DNA of 64,000 bases from Bacillota bacterium. Its GTDB lineage: Bacteria; Bacillota; Clostridia; Oscillospirales; Acutalibacteraceae. Numbering within the stretch: the first letter of the stretch is position 1; each line of letters starts with the position of its first letter. This document shows positions 9,301 to 17,068 of this stretch, in pieces. The notes under the pieces are model-generated. The model was not told the DNA's origin. It saw only the letters and a list, made by a program, of their open reading frames with translations, and did not search any database. Both the position numbers and the translations under genes were made by a program. The stretch covers positions 1-64,000 of the forward strand of contig JAETPP010000002.1 of the NCBI GenBank assembly GCA_021771115.1, given 5' to 3'.

Positions 9301-12300
9301 CCCGGGCGCCGGAAATCGCCCCGGTGTTATAGCACCCGGTAATGCGCAGGGGCGAGCCGTAGCTGAACTGCCTGCCCACAATGCCGGCGGCGTTTGTCCC
9401 GCCGGTGACAGACGCCTCATTGCCGCAGCTTTCAAAAGTGGTATTGTCCGCTCTGCCCGCAATTCCACCCACATCGTCGGTGCCGCTGACAGTTCCCTGC
9501 ACCACCAGGTTTTTCACTACGGCGTTTTGAGCGGAGCTGCCTTTCAAATAGCCGAAAAGCCCGGCGTAATTGACTCCGCTGACGGACAAACCGGAAACGG
9601 TAAAGCCGCCGCCGTTGAAGCTGCCGGAAAAAGGCTTTGAGCTGTTCCCGATGGGCGTCCAGGCTTCCCCGCCCAGGTCGATATCGTCAGTCAGCAGGAC
9701 GGCGTAATTTGCCCCCGTACCGCTGTTTACCATGTCGGCAAACCAGGCAAGCTCCGCGCCGCTGCCGATCTCATACGCGCCGTCGCCATTGGGGGAAACC
9801 TCTTCCCTACTTTCCCCATCCCACTGGGTGCTGGCCGTCAAGGTTACGGAAATGCTCTGTGTGCCGCTCTGGCCGCCATCCACGGTAAAGCTGCCCGTTT
9901 CCTTTGCGTACCCCTTTGCCTTTACCGTGTAGGAATAGCCGCCGGAGGGCAGGCTGTAGGTATGTTCAGACTGAGCGGGAACCGTATGCCCATCGGCGGT
10001 ATAGGTCACGGTGACCTGCGCCTGAGCGCCGGCGGGGGCAATGGAAAAGACCACCGTTCGCCGGCCGGCCTCCCGCAGCGTTACCGTTTCAGCGGCCGCC
10101 TGCCCGTTTACCGTGATCGTGCCGCGCGCCTCCTCATAGCCGAAGGCGGCGGCGGTGTAGGAATACTCCCCATCGGGAAGGCGATAGGCATACACGCCGT
10201 TTTGCGCCGATACCGGCGGCACAGCGCCGCCCTCCCCGTCTGTCAGGGTCAGGGTGGCCTCTTCCACGCTCAGCGTGATCGTCACGTTATATTTGGGGGT
10301 AGGATCCTGGAAGGTCAGGATCGGATAACCCCGGTTAACCGGGGTTACGGCGGAATCCCGCTGGAAATCCGCCCCCAGCAGCACAACAAATTCGGGAGCT
10401 TTCATCTCCGCTTCCGTTTTTGCCGTGGCGTTGGCGTCTGTCACGGAACCGTCGGAAAGGTAGTAAACACTGTTTTCCACCGTACCGCTGCTCTTGCTGC
10501 CGAAGGCCGGGTTCACATCCCGGCTGCCGGTCACAGCCCCGGCGGTGTAGCAATTTCTGACAACGGCATAGCTGCTGGAAAGATAGGCGGTAATTCCGCC
10601 GGAGCGCCAGCCGCCGCCGCTTATCGCGCCGGTATTGTAGCTGTTTTCCAGCGTGACCTGACCGCTGATCGAGCCCACAATGCCTCCGGCGTTGTTCCCG
10701 GTGGCGGAAACCGTGCCCAGGTTAGCACAGCGGTTGATGGCTTTTGTGGCGGTGGAATATCCGCTGGAAACATAGCCCACCACACCGCCTACATTCTGTC
10801 CGCCGCTGACGGCGGCAATGTTGGCACAATTCTCAACACTGCCGGAGTTCCCCGAAAGCTGCCCCACAATGCCCGCAATGCCGTAGCTTGTGCCGCCGCT
10901 GCCGGTCAGGGAGACCTGGCCCTCCACCGTCAGGTTTTTCACCGTGCCGTCCTCCACGTAACCAAACAGGCCGTAGTTGCCGCTTACCGAGCCGGTAATG
11001 CGCAGCCCGGATACCGTGAAGCCCTGGCCGTCAAACACCCCGGAATACCGGGTGCCATACGCCTGGCCGATGGGCGTCCACTCCTCATCGCCCAGATCGA
11101 TATTCTTCGTCAGCACAGCGGAGTATTTCGTTCCCCGCCGGGCGTTGACCTCCTGGGCAAGCCAGGCAAGCTCCGCGCCGCTGCCGATTTGGTACACGCC
11201 GTCGCTCTCCCGGGGCTCGGCAATATCGTCCGCGCCGCCCCAGGCGGTCTTCACTACCATGGGCAGCGTCACAGTGCCGCTGCCCTCGGCGGTTTCGCCG
11301 CTGAGAGAAATGGTGCCGCTCTGCTTTGCAAAATTGGCGCTTTTGAACACCCAGTTATAATCATAGCCCACAGGCAGGCTATAGCTGAGCCCGCCCTCCA
11401 CAGTGGGAGACATGGTGTGCTCACCATCCGCCGTGGTAACGGTCAGGCTGCCGTTCTCCACCTCGCCCTCATGAGGGGCATAAGAGAACGTGATCTCATG
11501 GGCCGGGTTCTTTTTCAGGGAAACGTCTACCGCCTGGGCGGCGCCGTTTACCGTGACAAGAGCGCCTCCGTCCTCATAGCCGAAGGCGGAAGCGGCCCAG
11601 ATGTAATCGCCGTTTTCCACTGTATAGGTATACTTCGTGCCGCTGTCCGGCGTCAGCAGGACCGGGCTGCCGTCGGTCACCTGAGATACGCCGAACACCG
11701 CATCTGCCGGGGTAACGGTAAAACGCAGGGGATAAACTGCCGCCCACACCGCGTAGAGATCGGTATCCTCCGTGATGGTGATCTCGCCGCCGTCCTCATA
11801 AACCACAGCGCCGCCGGCTTCGGTGGCCCAGCCCTTAAAAGTATGCCCGGCATAGGAAAAGCTGTTTGCTTCCAAAGTCCCTGTGCCGAAAATTCCCTGG
11901 GCGCTTGTATTCTCTGTGCCGTTATTGGCGTGGAAGATCACCTGGCTGGGCAGAGAAGCCTGAAAATTCTTCACCCAAAGGCGGTCGCTGCCGATGTCTC
12001 CGCTGGAGTCCTTGTGGTAGACAATGGTGACCACATCTCCCGCCTGGGCATTGACAGCAGCCGTACCGCTGGTTTCCCCGCTGCACCCCTTTACGGCGCT
12101 CGCGGGCGTTCCATAGCTGCTGGTGCTGTAGGTATAAAGCACTGTGCTTCCGTTTTTCACCAGCATGCCATCGTAATTACTTTCCGAGCTGACGCGCCAA
12201 TCGAAGGTCAGCGCGGCGGCCTGCCGGAAGGTCAGTGTAATGGCGGGGTCGGTTGACCCCTTTTTGGCGTTGGACGATCCCAAGAAGGGACCATCCGCGG

Positions 12301-12478
12301 CTTCTGTATCCACCAGAAAGGGATACGCGCCGTCATTTTCAGCGGTCAGGATGCTGTCGAGACCGTTGAAAAAATCCTCGAACGAAGCTTCTCCCGCCGC
12401 GGACGCGGGCATGGGAAAAGCGCCCAGCACCAGCAAAACCGCCAGCAGCAGGGACAGGACTTTCTGTTTCATTTTCAT
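3338..12478 (-). CDS. Giant SLH-anchored surface protein with intrinsic-factor-like alpha/alpha-toroid + DUF4430 module
   Basis: Secreted 3046-residue protein behind a cobalamin riboswitch. Approximate order: signal peptide (1-28, ending MPASAAG); beta-sandwich-like region; InlB/Listeria-Bacteroides repeat (about 185-245, ending TEDTDLYAVW); PEGA-like segments; four sets of GLUG-type repeats (GGIVGQ, GGVVGY, GGFAG, GGLVG motifs) at roughly 430-700, 890-1130, 1480-1760 and 1950-2240; a first DUF4430-like domain at about 1820-1925 (DGWMFTVNGELS); an all-helical squalene-cyclase-like region at about 2400-2700; a second DUF4430 at about 2745-2845 (SGWLYQVNRVLPKVGITSY); three C-terminal SLH repeats (about 2860-3046) for cell-wall anchoring. 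An alpha/alpha barrel followed by a DUF4430 fold is the plan of intrinsic factor and transcobalamin, which fits the B12 riboswitch. Start ATG is preceded by GAGGAGAAC. Corrinoid binding is inference. Confidence 0.85.
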   Translation of the reverse strand: MKMKQKVLSLLLAVLLVLGAFPMPASAAGEASFEDFFNGLDSILTAENDGAYPFLVDTEAADGPFLGSSNAKKGSTDPAITLTFRQAAALTFDWRVSSESNYDGMLVKNGSTVLYTYSTSSYGTPASAVKGCSGETSGTAAVNAQAGDVVTIVYHKDSSGDIGSDRLWVKNFQASLPSQVIFHANNGTENTSAQGIFGTGTLEANSFSYAGHTFKGWATEAGGAVVYEDGGEITITEDTDLYAVWAAVYPLRFTVTPADAVFGVSQVTDGSPVLLTPDSGTKYTYTVENGDYIWAASAFGYEDGGALVTVNGAAQAVDVSLKKNPAHEITFSYAPHEGEVENGSLTVTTADGEHTMSPTVEGGLSYSLPVGYDYNWVFKSANFAKQSGTISLSGETAEGSGTVTLPMVVKTAWGGADDIAEPRESDGVYQIGSGAELAWLAQEVNARRGTKYSAVLTKNIDLGDEEWTPIGQAYGTRYSGVFDGQGFTVSGLRITGSVSGNYGLFGYVEDGTVKNLTVEGQVSLTGSGGTSYGIAGIVGQLSGNSGSVENCANIAAVSGGQNVGGVVGYVSSGYSTATKAINRCANLGTVSATGNNAGGIVGSISGQVTLENSYNTGAISGGGWRSGGITAYLSSSYAVVRNCYTAGAVTGSRDVNPAFGSKSSGTVENSVYYLSDGSVTDANATAKTEAEMKAPEFVVLLGADFQRDSAVTPVNRGYPILTFQDPTPKYNVTITLSVEEATLTLTDGEGGAVPPVSAQNGVYAYRLPDGEYSYTAAAFGYEEARGTITVNGQAAAETVTLREAGRRTVVFSIAPAGAQAQVTVTYTADGHTVPAQSEHTYSLPSGGYSYTVKAKGYAKETGSFTVDGGQSGTQSISVTLTASTQWDGESREEVSPNGDGAYEIGSGAELAWFADMVNSGTGANYAVLLTDDIDLGGEAWTPIGNSSKPFSGSFNGGGFTVSGLSVSGVNYAGLFGYLKGSSAQNAVVKNLVVQGTVSGTDDVGGIAGRADNTTFESCGNEASVTGGTNAAGIVGRQFSYGSPLRITGCYNTGAISGARAGGILAYINDEAAVERCYNTGTVTGSGYAGGIRGQAGSMIGAITGCYNTGTVSGSTSGPIQAGGSEIDGSYYLGESGSGAMTLAVMQAELLGKLGEGWKTVPGVNQELPILVWQKTEEPAGKLALAENVEFGREMAPSADEDNLIDVPTPILSWEAVENASAYVIALWRCDKVWHELTAEEKLEFDSESDPVRKIMLIDSDALIAAMSAGQREQLAPLEDMLAQKKALANQATTLEEFKEADKQVQEAQRARDSFLAAEIAKGGLPLGYYVSELEQAGTIPNVSGTTYDCTERLSAMEEGVYFATVSAVDEAGKFSLPDEKYVQENVYGLQSPYNRMKPVTGLAFHGATAVWEGKSGLTENGYYLLDLYTVSKGNYTLSRRFLIGGTATSAPLGNAFAAGMSYAFTVTAVPDGSFFTDSLPSGYSPVYIPSTQRPEDKEWVDISSAEDWLELANVKDTPSAGVDSESQQAVEWRKNYRLTKDIDFSNLSAADQVRTKSIGNVMNRFMGELDGQGHRILGLTLSNLDSGLFQYTGSTGYVHDLVVENANVLFSDNAAVLVHNNFGTVENCGVINCNITADTGAVLGGMVSRNYGVIRKSYVQGGSLISNSPTATGHAGFVGSNEENGLIESCWTSMEVSTQSEYSGGFVGLGYGGAIRNCFALGNVSARGYSGGFAGRSVFSGNVYENCYAAGTVTVTQEEGNGFIGGNQPDSGFQYDQSEGVRNCYYNAETASSHDYGAKGRTLEQMKTEDFLKTLGLVDVVWTRSEEKNGGLPYLVGMPAPQAPASEQLTATILLARYDKTEYRFYPLGEKLTVTMESTGNTRLVDLMDAAAEQGLLSYSFDTTPSFGRYIRTINGYSVDPPDGWMFTVNGELSNVSASLAAVKNGDSILWFEGTTENRFLPPTEEELSGTENVWIEIDSVEKLLNLTRPGADLSANYRLTADLDLAGISFAGIGSAEAPFTGVFDGQGHTISNLSMTGTSDNTGFFRVLRGAVVKNLNLKDCSVSGSKNVGCLAGWAQAALDTENMGDNVASLIGGCTVSGTVSGSSSVGGLVGLNDGAYDSDTLFSISSSIDKCTADVAVSGTDANIGGLVGENNGVITRSSALGTVSGENAVAVGGLVGSSYSGSIYESHAEGDVAGKSTVGGFAGTSGGVIKDCYSLGDVSGESYTGGFAGSISQAENVASAGQVTVTGSSSTGYNGGFAGHLNGTLTGVDNQITIRNAYGNCTQPDGSLINLIGNATEYPSDAQKAVLEEMVLKTWRETADKLFEMFGVDLPVSEELAQEAAKYADTVRIAPDTAAGDVISLLKQGETANADITVSIEASDELLTGGSSLTLAEENDTAATRSIPVIITLTDSEGNICHKTVTVLLPANQAAVSDLMDAIAASCVESSDSWTVMDMAVYAGLPGKTAKTSKEAWQNALNLLISEAAKTTASASDRARLEIVLRAMGIDSTRLYPANSNTPINNAEKLAGMNLTAGGYYGAPWILLADQQRDGTLREAQRSALIDLLGSSVGEGLFGYTYGGVTYTDPDTAGAALAALARFCENSEEAKALADKILAAIPDALDANGSLGSANSNAMAILGLLALGEDPAEYRSSVSGASLIDGLLSYVNLETSRFQFAGEDNALATEQAFRALVGLAKFQGTACNIYDFSGNQAVPGRATGEGQVEKPADPNPGNPDITVTVSIQSDAGSWLSGKRVAVKQGSTVYHAFIEALKDSGITQEGAEQGYVKAMTYQGTTLAEFTDGKNSGWLYQVNRVLPKVGITSYTIAQGDEILFYYTADWTKDPSAGGGLISPDPELPFVDIEGHWSREAVQYVYENGLMVGESATRFVPDGPMNRAMLVTILWRMAGSPAGNGKSGFTDVPEGKWYSEAIAWGKANGIVAGMTASTFAPMTRISREQAVAMLRRYGRHCGYDMSAKGGLGGFSDQNKVSRWARADVEWAVGEGLMVGRTATTLVPGGRITRGEAASLIKRFQEAYSKAE

Positions 12479-12563
12479 GTTCTCCTCTTTTCATTGGCAG
12501 CGAACTCGGCTGCAGGATCAAGGCAGGGCAAGAGGAACCACAGGGCACGAAAAACAAAAAAGC

Positions 12564-12603
12564 GCACCGATTTGCATGACAAATTCGCATGACAAATCGA
12601 TGC
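12564..12603 (-). terminator. Riboswitch expression-platform terminator (minus-strand unit)
   Basis: GCACCGATTTG (12564-12574) pairs with CAAATCGATGC (12593-12603). On the minus strand it is followed by GCGCTTTTTTGTTTTT. It lies between the riboswitch aptamer and the surface-protein start, so B12 binding probably causes early termination. Confidence 0.75.
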
Positions 12604-12644
12604 ACCCGTGTTTGTGCATTCCTTTCGTTCCCGGCCTGCCGGAA

Positions 12645-12960
12645 CATTGGGAGATCGTAAGTCTTCTGACTCACGCTAGGAAAAGCGTCCTCCAGGGCGG
12701 AGAGCTCTTTTCTGCGTCCGTTTCCTACCTTCCCACAGCGCTTTTTACAGCAGCCGCAGTGGCGGCCTTTCGGCTCACATCATATGGATGCTTCGGAACG
12801 GTCTCGCGCTTACAGCGCCGGTCGCGCGGGGCTTTTCACCCCATTCCATCTACGCAGCTCCTGGCTTTCGGCAGATCGGCGATCTCTCAAAAGCGGTACG
12901 GCAGCGGCGACGATCTCCGTTTTTACGGTACCGATACGGCGACAGCCCGCCGTATCTGCC
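12645..12960 (-). promoter_or_regulatory. Cobalamin riboswitch upstream of the giant surface protein
   Basis: Minus-strand RNA shows the conserved cobalamin-aptamer elements in order: GGGGTGAAAAGCCCCGCGCG, GAGCCGAAAGGCCGCCACTG, GTGGGAAGGTAGG and finally GAGTCAGAAGACTTAC. The aptamer core covers roughly 12655-12860, with an extra 5' hairpin (GATACGGCG...CGCCGTATC) nearer the promoter. Exact ends are approximate. Confidence 0.9.
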
Positions 12961-12963
12961 AAC

Positions 12964-12992
12964 AGTATAGTACAGCGGTTTTCAAAATGCAA
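12964..12992 (-). promoter_or_regulatory. Sigma-A promoter driving the minus-strand riboswitch
   Basis: Minus strand TTGCAT (12987-12992), 17 bp, TATACT (12964-12969). Its predicted start, near 12957, places the whole aptamer in the leader. Confidence 0.65.
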
Positions 12993-13176
12993 GCCCCTAA
13001 AAATATCATTTTTTTGATATCTGTATCTGCTGCAAACACGTTCCCGCCCCCTCATCCCCTTTCGAAAGGCTTCTGGTCCGCTTTTTAAACTTCAATAAAT
13101 CACAGGCTTTTCACGTTGGTATCGGCCAGACTTTTCAAAACCTTTCCAGCTTTCAAAAAAAGAAGCGTGATATCCA

Positions 13177-13205
13177 TTGACAGAGTGATTTTTATGGTAT
13201 AGAAT
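13177..13205 (+). promoter_or_regulatory. Sigma-A promoter of the B12 uptake operon
   Basis: TTGACA (13177-13182), 17 bp, TAGAAT (13200-13205), immediately upstream of the plus-strand riboswitch. Confidence 0.75.
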
Positions 13206-13219
13206 GGAGGCACAATTTC

Positions 13220-13500
13220 ATATGCTCCGGCTTTTGTGGCAAATACGCGACCTCAAATATAAGGCACGTATTCTTGTTCGCTGAACAAGGGAATCAGGTG
13301 AAAAACCTGAACACGGCTTTGCCCGGCGCTTTTCGTTTCTTTTCGGAAGGCGGCTGATCCGGCAGGGCGGTGCTGTAAGCATGGAGCGGGCTTTCTTTCT
13401 GCGAAAGCAGGTCACTGGCTCTTCTTTTCGGGCTGGGAAGGCGGAAAGCCCGCGTTGGCCGTAGGCCTGAACATGCCAGTCAGAAGACCTACAACAAGGG
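13220..13500 (+). promoter_or_regulatory. Cobalamin riboswitch upstream of the SLH/DUF4430/ECF operon
   Basis: Plus-strand RNA carries GGGAATCAGGTGAAAAACCTGAAC, then GGTCACTGG, GCTGGGAAGGCGGAAAGCCCG and the 3' ATGCCAGTCAGAAGACCTAC, all hallmark cobalamin-aptamer blocks in the right order. It diverges from the minus-strand riboswitch about 260 bp away. Ends are approximate. Confidence 0.93.
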
Positions 13501-13566
13501 GACTGATTTGGTGGCGGCATATCCTCCAGGAGGGGATAGTCTGCCTCCTCTCGGCTATGTACACAC

Positions 13567-13597
13567 AAAAGCGGACGCCTTTAGGCGTTCGCTTTTT
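13567..13597 (+). terminator. Riboswitch expression-platform terminator (plus-strand operon)
   Basis: AAAAGCGGACGCCTTTAGGCGTTCGC followed by TTTTTT, between the aptamer and the first gene. Consistent with transcriptional attenuation when B12 is abundant. Confidence 0.8.
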
Positions 13598-13653
13598 TCT
13601 GCTGACCTGCCGCTTTGCCTGAGTGTTACGGAAAGAAAGGGGCAGATCTCACA

Positions 13654-15288
13654 ATGAAACAAAAATTTACAGCACTGCTGCTGGCGATCCTCTTGCTGTG
13701 CGGCAGTACCGTCACGGCCACAGCGGCAATGTCGGACAGCACAGTAAACGAGGCCATGCTGAACACCGCGCAGTATCTTACCCGCACGGTGAAGAACCCT
13801 CAGGTCGGAACCGCCGGCGGCGAATGGGCTGTGCTGGGGCTGGCCCGCTCCGAAAGCAATGTACCTTATGACTATTATCCCAATTATTACGCCGCGGTGG
13901 AAAGCTATGTGCGGGGCTGCGACGGCATACTGAGTGACAAAAAATACACGGAATACTCCCGGGTGATCCTGGCCCTGGCCTCCTTGGGGAAGGACGCGCG
14001 GAATGTGGCGGGCTATGACTTGACAAAGCCCCTTGGCGATTACGAGAAAACCGTATGGCAGGGCTTAAACGGCCCTGTTTGGGCCCTGATCGCACTGGAT
14101 TCCAGAAATTACCCCATGCCCCAGGCCCCCGGCGCGAAGACTCAGGCGACCCGCCAGCTCTATGTGAATTACATTGTAAAAGCACAGCACAGCGACGGAG
14201 GCTGGAGCCTGCAGGAAACAAGCTCCGCTTCCGAGGTGGACATCACCGCCATGGCTCTGCAGGCCCTGGCAAAATACCGGGATCAGCCTGCGGTCAGCCG
14301 GGCGGTGGAAAAGGGGCTTACCTGTCTTTCAAAAAAACAGAACAGCAGCGGCGGCTTTTCCCAGGACGGCGCTGTCAACGCGGAAAGCTGCGCGCAGGTG
14401 ATCGTCGCCCTTTGCGAGCTGGGGATCTCCCTGGATGACCCCAGGTTTACAAAGAACGGGAAAACCGCCGTGGACGAGCTGCTGACCTTTTACCGCAGCG
14501 GCAGCGGCTTTTCTCACACCAAAACAAAGTTTTTCTCCAACCAGATCGCCACTGAACAAGGGCTTTACGCCCTTGCGGCTGTGCAGCGCGCCCGAAGCGG
14601 CAGAAACAGCCTGTACCGCATGGGGGACGCCCGCATGGTCGATCTTTCCGGCGGCAGCCTGACCACCGGCTCCGGGCTGCCGGGCAAGCACGCCGACGTC
14701 AGTTACCGTCCTGTAACGGCCCCCGGCACGACCTTTTCCGATATCGATACTTCCCCCAACCTTTCCGCCATTGAAAGCCTTGCCTCCCGGGAGATCGTAG
14801 TGGGAAAGGGCGCCGGAAAATTTGGTCCCGCCGCCAATATGACCCGGGCGGAATTTGCCACCATCGTGGTGCAGGCGCTGGGTCTGCCCAAAATGGAAAC
14901 CACCGTATTCAAGGACGTTCACGGCGGGAAATGGTATTCCGGCTATATCGGCTCGGCTTACAATTACGGTATTGTAGCCGGGGTATCCAAGGACCGGTTC
15001 AGCCCGAACGGCACGATCACGAGACAGGAGGCCGGGGCAATGGTAGCCCGCGCCGCCCGGCTCTGCGGGCTGGAGAGCGACCTGGACGACAGCTCTGTGC
15101 GGGATATCCTGGCACAGTTTTCCGATTATCCGAAAATCGAGCGCTGGGCCAGAAAGGATATGGCCTTCTGCTACCAGCTGGGGCTTCTGGACGCCTCCGC
15201 CCTGACCGTTCAGCCGCGCACCGCCATCCAGCGCCAGGAAATGGCCCAGATGATCTATAATCTTTTGGGCGTGGCCAATCTGCTGTAA
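13654..15288 (+). CDS. SLH surface protein with squalene-cyclase-like alpha/alpha toroid (intrinsic-factor alpha-domain-like)
   Basis: Secreted, wall-anchored protein of 544 residues and first gene of the B12-riboswitch operon. Signal peptide is MKQKFTALLLAILLLCG (about 1-28). Residues about 30-330 are helical repeats of the prenyltransferase/squalene-cyclase toroid type, with motifs HSDGGWSLQ, DITAMALQALAKY, NSSGGFSQ and ATEQGLYALAAV. Three SLH repeats fill about 350-544 (FGPAANMTRAEFA, FSPNGTITRQEAGAM, and a diverged third). The ATG at 13654 follows AAAGGGG at a long spacing; the ORF-track start has no signal peptide. The toroid is the fold of the alpha-domain of intrinsic factor and transcobalamin, and the matching beta-domain-like DUF4430 is encoded by the next gene. 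The corrinoid role rests on this pairing and the riboswitch. Confidence 0.85.
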   Translation: MKQKFTALLLAILLLCGSTVTATAAMSDSTVNEAMLNTAQYLTRTVKNPQVGTAGGEWAVLGLARSESNVPYDYYPNYYAAVESYVRGCDGILSDKKYTEYSRVILALASLGKDARNVAGYDLTKPLGDYEKTVWQGLNGPVWALIALDSRNYPMPQAPGAKTQATRQLYVNYIVKAQHSDGGWSLQETSSASEVDITAMALQALAKYRDQPAVSRAVEKGLTCLSKKQNSSGGFSQDGAVNAESCAQVIVALCELGISLDDPRFTKNGKTAVDELLTFYRSGSGFSHTKTKFFSNQIATEQGLYALAAVQRARSGRNSLYRMGDARMVDLSGGSLTTGSGLPGKHADVSYRPVTAPGTTFSDIDTSPNLSAIESLASREIVVGKGAGKFGPAANMTRAEFATIVVQALGLPKMETTVFKDVHGGKWYSGYIGSAYNYGIVAGVSKDRFSPNGTITRQEAGAMVARAARLCGLESDLDDSSVRDILAQFSDYPKIERWARKDMAFCYQLGLLDASALTVQPRTAIQRQEMAQMIYNLLGVANLL

Positions 15289-15299
15289 GGAGAAAAAAC

Positions 15300-16112
15300 A
15301 TGTGGTGGAAAAAACACAAATGGAAGGTACTTGCTCCGGCGGCGGCAGTTCTGCTGCTGGCAGCCGCTTTTTTCCTGGGCGGCTCCTCTGAACCGAAACC
15401 GGCGGCGCCGAAGCGGCCTGCTCTGTCTTCCGCTGCCCCTGCCCAAACGCCCGCTCCCGCCCGGCAGGAAAAGGCAGCCGCTGCCTCGCCTTCTCCGAAA
15501 GCGGAGAAAAGCACGGCAAAACCCAGTTCTCCCTCGCCCACTCCCACAGCGTCTCCCACGCCGGAGGCTACGCCCACGCCGGAATTGGACGAGCCTACCG
15601 CCCAGCCCTCTGCTCCGGACAAGGAGCCGGACCGCTATCAGACCGATCCCGTTCCGGAGGGCCGGCCTGAGCCGGTGGAGCCGGAGGATGTGGAAATTAC
15701 CGAGGAAAGCCACACCTGTACCCTATCCATTTCCTGTAAAACGATTTTAAACAACATGGATCGATTAGACCCTGACAAGGCGGAGCTTGTTCCGGCAGAC
15801 GGCTGGATCCTGCAGCCCATCACCGTTACGTTCTATCGGGGAGAAAGCGTTTTTAACGTTTTACAGCGCACCTGCAAGCAGCAGGGCATTCCCATGGAGT
15901 TTGAAAATACGCCGATGTATCATTCCGCCTATATTGAAGGCATTTCCAACCTCTATCAGTTCGACTGCGGAGAGCTTTCCGGCTGGGTGTACAAGGTAAA
16001 CGACTGGTTCCCCAACTATGGGTGCAGCCGTTACCAGCTTCACGAAGGGGATGTGATCTGCTGGGAATACACCTGCGACCTGGGCGCTGATCTTGGAAGG
16101 GCCGTAGACTGA
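15300..16112 (+). CDS. Membrane-anchored DUF4430 protein (transcobalamin beta-domain-like)
   Basis: 270 residues: an uncleaved-looking N-terminal membrane anchor (about 8-27, LAPAAAVLLLAAAFFLGG), a long Pro/Ala/Ser/Thr-rich linker (about 30-140, e.g. PTPTASPTPEATPTPE) that could span the wall, and a C-terminal DUF4430 domain (about 145-265) with the typical ELSGWVYKVNDWFPNYGCS and HEGDVICWEYT motifs. DUF4430 is the Pfam family related to the C-terminal cobalamin-contacting domain of transcobalamin. Start ATG has AAGGAG seven bases upstream; it begins 11 bp after the SLH gene and lies 17 bp before ecfT, so co-transcription is clear. Proposed role: hold corrinoid near the membrane and hand it to the ECF transporter. 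Confidence 0.85.
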   Translation: MWWKKHKWKVLAPAAAVLLLAAAFFLGGSSEPKPAAPKRPALSSAAPAQTPAPARQEKAAAASPSPKAEKSTAKPSSPSPTPTASPTPEATPTPELDEPTAQPSAPDKEPDRYQTDPVPEGRPEPVEPEDVEITEESHTCTLSISCKTILNNMDRLDPDKAELVPADGWILQPITVTFYRGESVFNVLQRTCKQQGIPMEFENTPMYHSAYIEGISNLYQFDCGELSGWVYKVNDWFPNYGCSRYQLHEGDVICWEYTCDLGADLGRAVD

Positions 16113-16129
16113 TTCAGAAAGGAGAAGCC

Positions 16130-17068
16130 ATGGAACACAGAGACGCGTTTTCCGGCTATCACCCTGCCGTGGCGCTGCTGTATTTTGCCGCGGTTTTGAT
16201 ACTGTCCATGTTTCTTCTGCACCCTCTCTGCCTGGGGATCTCCTTCTGCTCGGCGCTGCTTTACAGCGGCTCTCTAAACGGCTGGAGCAGTGTGAAAAAG
16301 CAGCTTAGCTTTCTGCTGCCCATGTCTCTCCTTATGGTTGTGATAAACGCCGCCTTCAGCCACGCGGGCACCACGATCCTGGTCTATCTGCCCTCCGGCA
16401 ACGCGCTGACGCTGGAAAGTATTTTGTACGGCGTCGGCGCGGCGGCCATGCTTTCCACGGTGGTTCTGTGGTTTTCCTGCTTTCACCGGGTCATGACCTC
16501 CGACAAGCTGATGTATCTGTTCGGCAAGGGCGTTCCGGCGCTGTCGCTGACCCTTTCCATGACCCTGCGGTTTATTCCCCGGCTGCAGGGGCAGCTTCAC
16601 CGCATTTCTGATGCACAGCGCTGTATTGGAAGGGGCGTTTCCGACGGCACCCTCCGGCAGCGCGCGAAAAACGCCATCGCCATGCTGTCTATCCTCATCA
16701 CCTGGGCGCTGGAAAACGCCATGGAAACCGCCGACAGCATGAAAAGCCGGGGCTATGGGCTGCCGGGGCGCACTGCCTTTTCCATTTACCGCTTTGACAG
16801 CCGGGACAAAAGCGCCCTGCTGTGGCTGCTCCTTTCCGGGCTGAGCGTCCTTTCCGGCTGGGCCTCCGGCAGCTTTTCCTGGCGGTATTATCCCAGTATA
16901 AAGGGATCTCCCTTTACAGTGAAGACCTTTTGCTTTCTGCTGTTTTACCTGGCCCTTTGCCTGACTCCCGTGGCCATGGAGGCATATGAAGCCATGCTGT
17001 GGAAACGGCGGGCCGGTAAGCTCTCTGATTCTGAGAAAGGAGGCGCATCCTGTGAAAAAGGCCGCTGA
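16130..17068 (+). CDS. ECF transporter transmembrane component EcfT
   Basis: Integral membrane scaffold of an energy-coupling-factor importer, 312 residues with several hydrophobic segments (AVALLYFAAVLILSMFLL, LLPMSLLMVVINAAF, and a C-terminal pair). The cytoplasmic coupling-helix region contains ALENAMETADSMKSRGYG, matching the conserved Ala-rich/ARG-type motif that docks on the ATPases. Start ATG follows AAAGGAGAAGCC. It overlaps the following ATPase gene by 17 bp. Substrate is given by the S component fused to the next protein and by the riboswitch. Confidence 0.85.
   Translation: MEHRDAFSGYHPAVALLYFAAVLILSMFLLHPLCLGISFCSALLYSGSLNGWSSVKKQLSFLLPMSLLMVVINAAFSHAGTTILVYLPSGNALTLESILYGVGAAAMLSTVVLWFSCFHRVMTSDKLMYLFGKGVPALSLTLSMTLRFIPRLQGQLHRISDAQRCIGRGVSDGTLRQRAKNAIAMLSILITWALENAMETADSMKSRGYGLPGRTAFSIYRFDSRDKSALLWLLLSGLSVLSGWASGSFSWRYYPSIKGSPFTVKTFCFLLFYLALCLTPVAMEAYEAMLWKRRAGKLSDSEKGGASCEKGR

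Noticed and set aside
9962-12256. 764-residue plus-strand ORF
   Set aside because: Antisense shadow of the GC-rich giant surface-protein gene; no ribosome site, promoter or recognisable motif, and composition is that of a reversed coding frame.
3338-12478. Possible CRISPR or tandem DNA repeat signal within the giant gene
   Set aside because: The repetition is at protein level (GLUG motifs of varying spacing); no regular identical repeats with unique spacers.
12240-13088. 282-residue plus-strand ORF
   Set aside because: Overlaps the start of the surface gene and the whole minus-strand cobalamin riboswitch; not coding.
14329-15519. 396-residue minus-strand ORF
   Set aside because: Shadow of the SLH toroid gene and the DUF4430 gene in the B12 operon.
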